Below, in pieces: positions 57,762-57,853 of a DNA stretch of 57,853 bases. The stretch's first letter is position 1. Each line of letters opens with the position of its first letter. The DNA is taken from contig CAYOSW010000006.1 in assembly GCA_964406775.1 (NCBI GenBank), positions 1-57,853 of the forward strand. Direction: 5' to 3'. Below the pieces are notes generated by a model. It had not been told where the DNA came from, made no database searches, and saw only the letters and a list, made by a program, of their open reading frames with translations. This DNA is from JACPKO01 sp964406775 (GTDB taxonomy: Bacteria; Patescibacteriota; Microgenomatia; Daviesbacterales; UBA10151). Made by a program: the position numbers and the translations under genes.

Positions 57762-57853
57762 ATGCTCGGATTATCTCAGCGCGGAGCAAGCACAATAATG
57801 CTTGCCTTTATATTAGTAATCGTTGTTCTTTCGGGATTTGTGTTTTTTAAGCT
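57762..57853 (+). CDS. N-terminal fragment of a secreted or pilin-like protein (runs off the window)
   Basis: The ATG at 57762 opens MLGLSQRGASTIMLAFILVI followed by VVLSGFVFF, a short polar head and a hydrophobic segment like a type IV pilin-like or signal-anchor N terminus. Only 30 codons are visible and the frame is open at the window edge. The gap 57543-57761 before it has no well-supported gene. Confidence 0.5.
   Translation, partial: MLGLSQRGASTIMLAFILVIVVLSGFVFFK

Noticed and set aside
1..57853. CRISPR arrays, insertion sequences, integrases, rRNA genes
   Set aside because: No regularly spaced repeats, transposase motifs, attachment repeats or rRNA sequence were seen on either strand.

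Overview
The window looks like chromosomal DNA of a Patescibacteria (Candidate Phyla Radiation) bacterium, most likely of the Microgenomates group. This rests on overall character: compact, often overlapping genes, many small unknown membrane proteins, shortened housekeeping proteins (RF1 of 313 aa, HisRS of 405 aa), a PrmC with NLPY in place of NPPY, and secreted Fn3, propeller and LysM proteins. The code is standard: hisS and the DUF5652 gene end in TGA codons that overlap the next start. No CRISPR array, insertion sequence or prophage is visible, apart from a broken Com-like zinc finger.

Left part (1-9.3 kb): a minus-strand signalling operon (membrane sensor, 91-aa unknown, GAF histidine kinase, response regulator, RluA, Kef-type antiporter). 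The kinase is cut by an in-frame TAA and the antiporter by an in-frame TGA. Then come a DUF2156 transferase, a pyruvoyl arginine decarboxylase with an overlapping EamA transporter gene, and a secreted Fn3/SdrD-B protein with a duplicated tail remnant. A perfect CRP-type palindrome precedes the secreted protein.

Housekeeping part (9.3-36.4 kb): DksA-like, a degenerate Lgt-like protein, GalU, EF-P, PepA, tRNA-Leu(CAA), DnaB, ManC, a His-type T-box leader in front of hisG-hisS, L31, RF1, PrmC, HtrA, CtpA, two linked unknown genes, S18, a Tat-signal protein, SSB, S6 and YchF.

Accessory part (36.4-50.5 kb): a frameshifted LysM/propeller secreted protein, and a trehalose cassette in which the synthase is fused to a membrane sensor and separated from the phosphatase by an (alpha/alpha)6 glycosidase. 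These are followed by a GT-C glycosyltransferase, a multicopper oxidase, a half-size EamA protein, a cupin, an L,D-transpeptidase, a triple zinc-ribbon protein and the broken Com-like finger.

Right part (50.6-57.9 kb): a compact minus-strand run (Crp-type regulator, HPF/RaiA-like protein, small membrane proteins, a 50-aa His/Cys protein, PEP synthase, rhodanese, minimal metallopeptidase, response regulator). The Crp-type protein carries the R-E-x3-R recognition triad of E. coli CRP. Sites resembling TGTGA-N6-TCACA lie in front of the rhodanese and HPF-like genes and the distant Fn3 gene, which suggests a small energy or dormancy regulon. DUF4342, SPW-repeat and small membrane genes close the window.

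The strongest leads are the sensor-trehalose synthase fusion and its cassette, the His T-box followed by a second strong terminator, the Crp-type regulon, and the start-codon-complementary heptamer repeat at 19.5 kb. Three long genes and one small one carry a single inactivating change each; real decay and sequence error cannot be told apart from this window.
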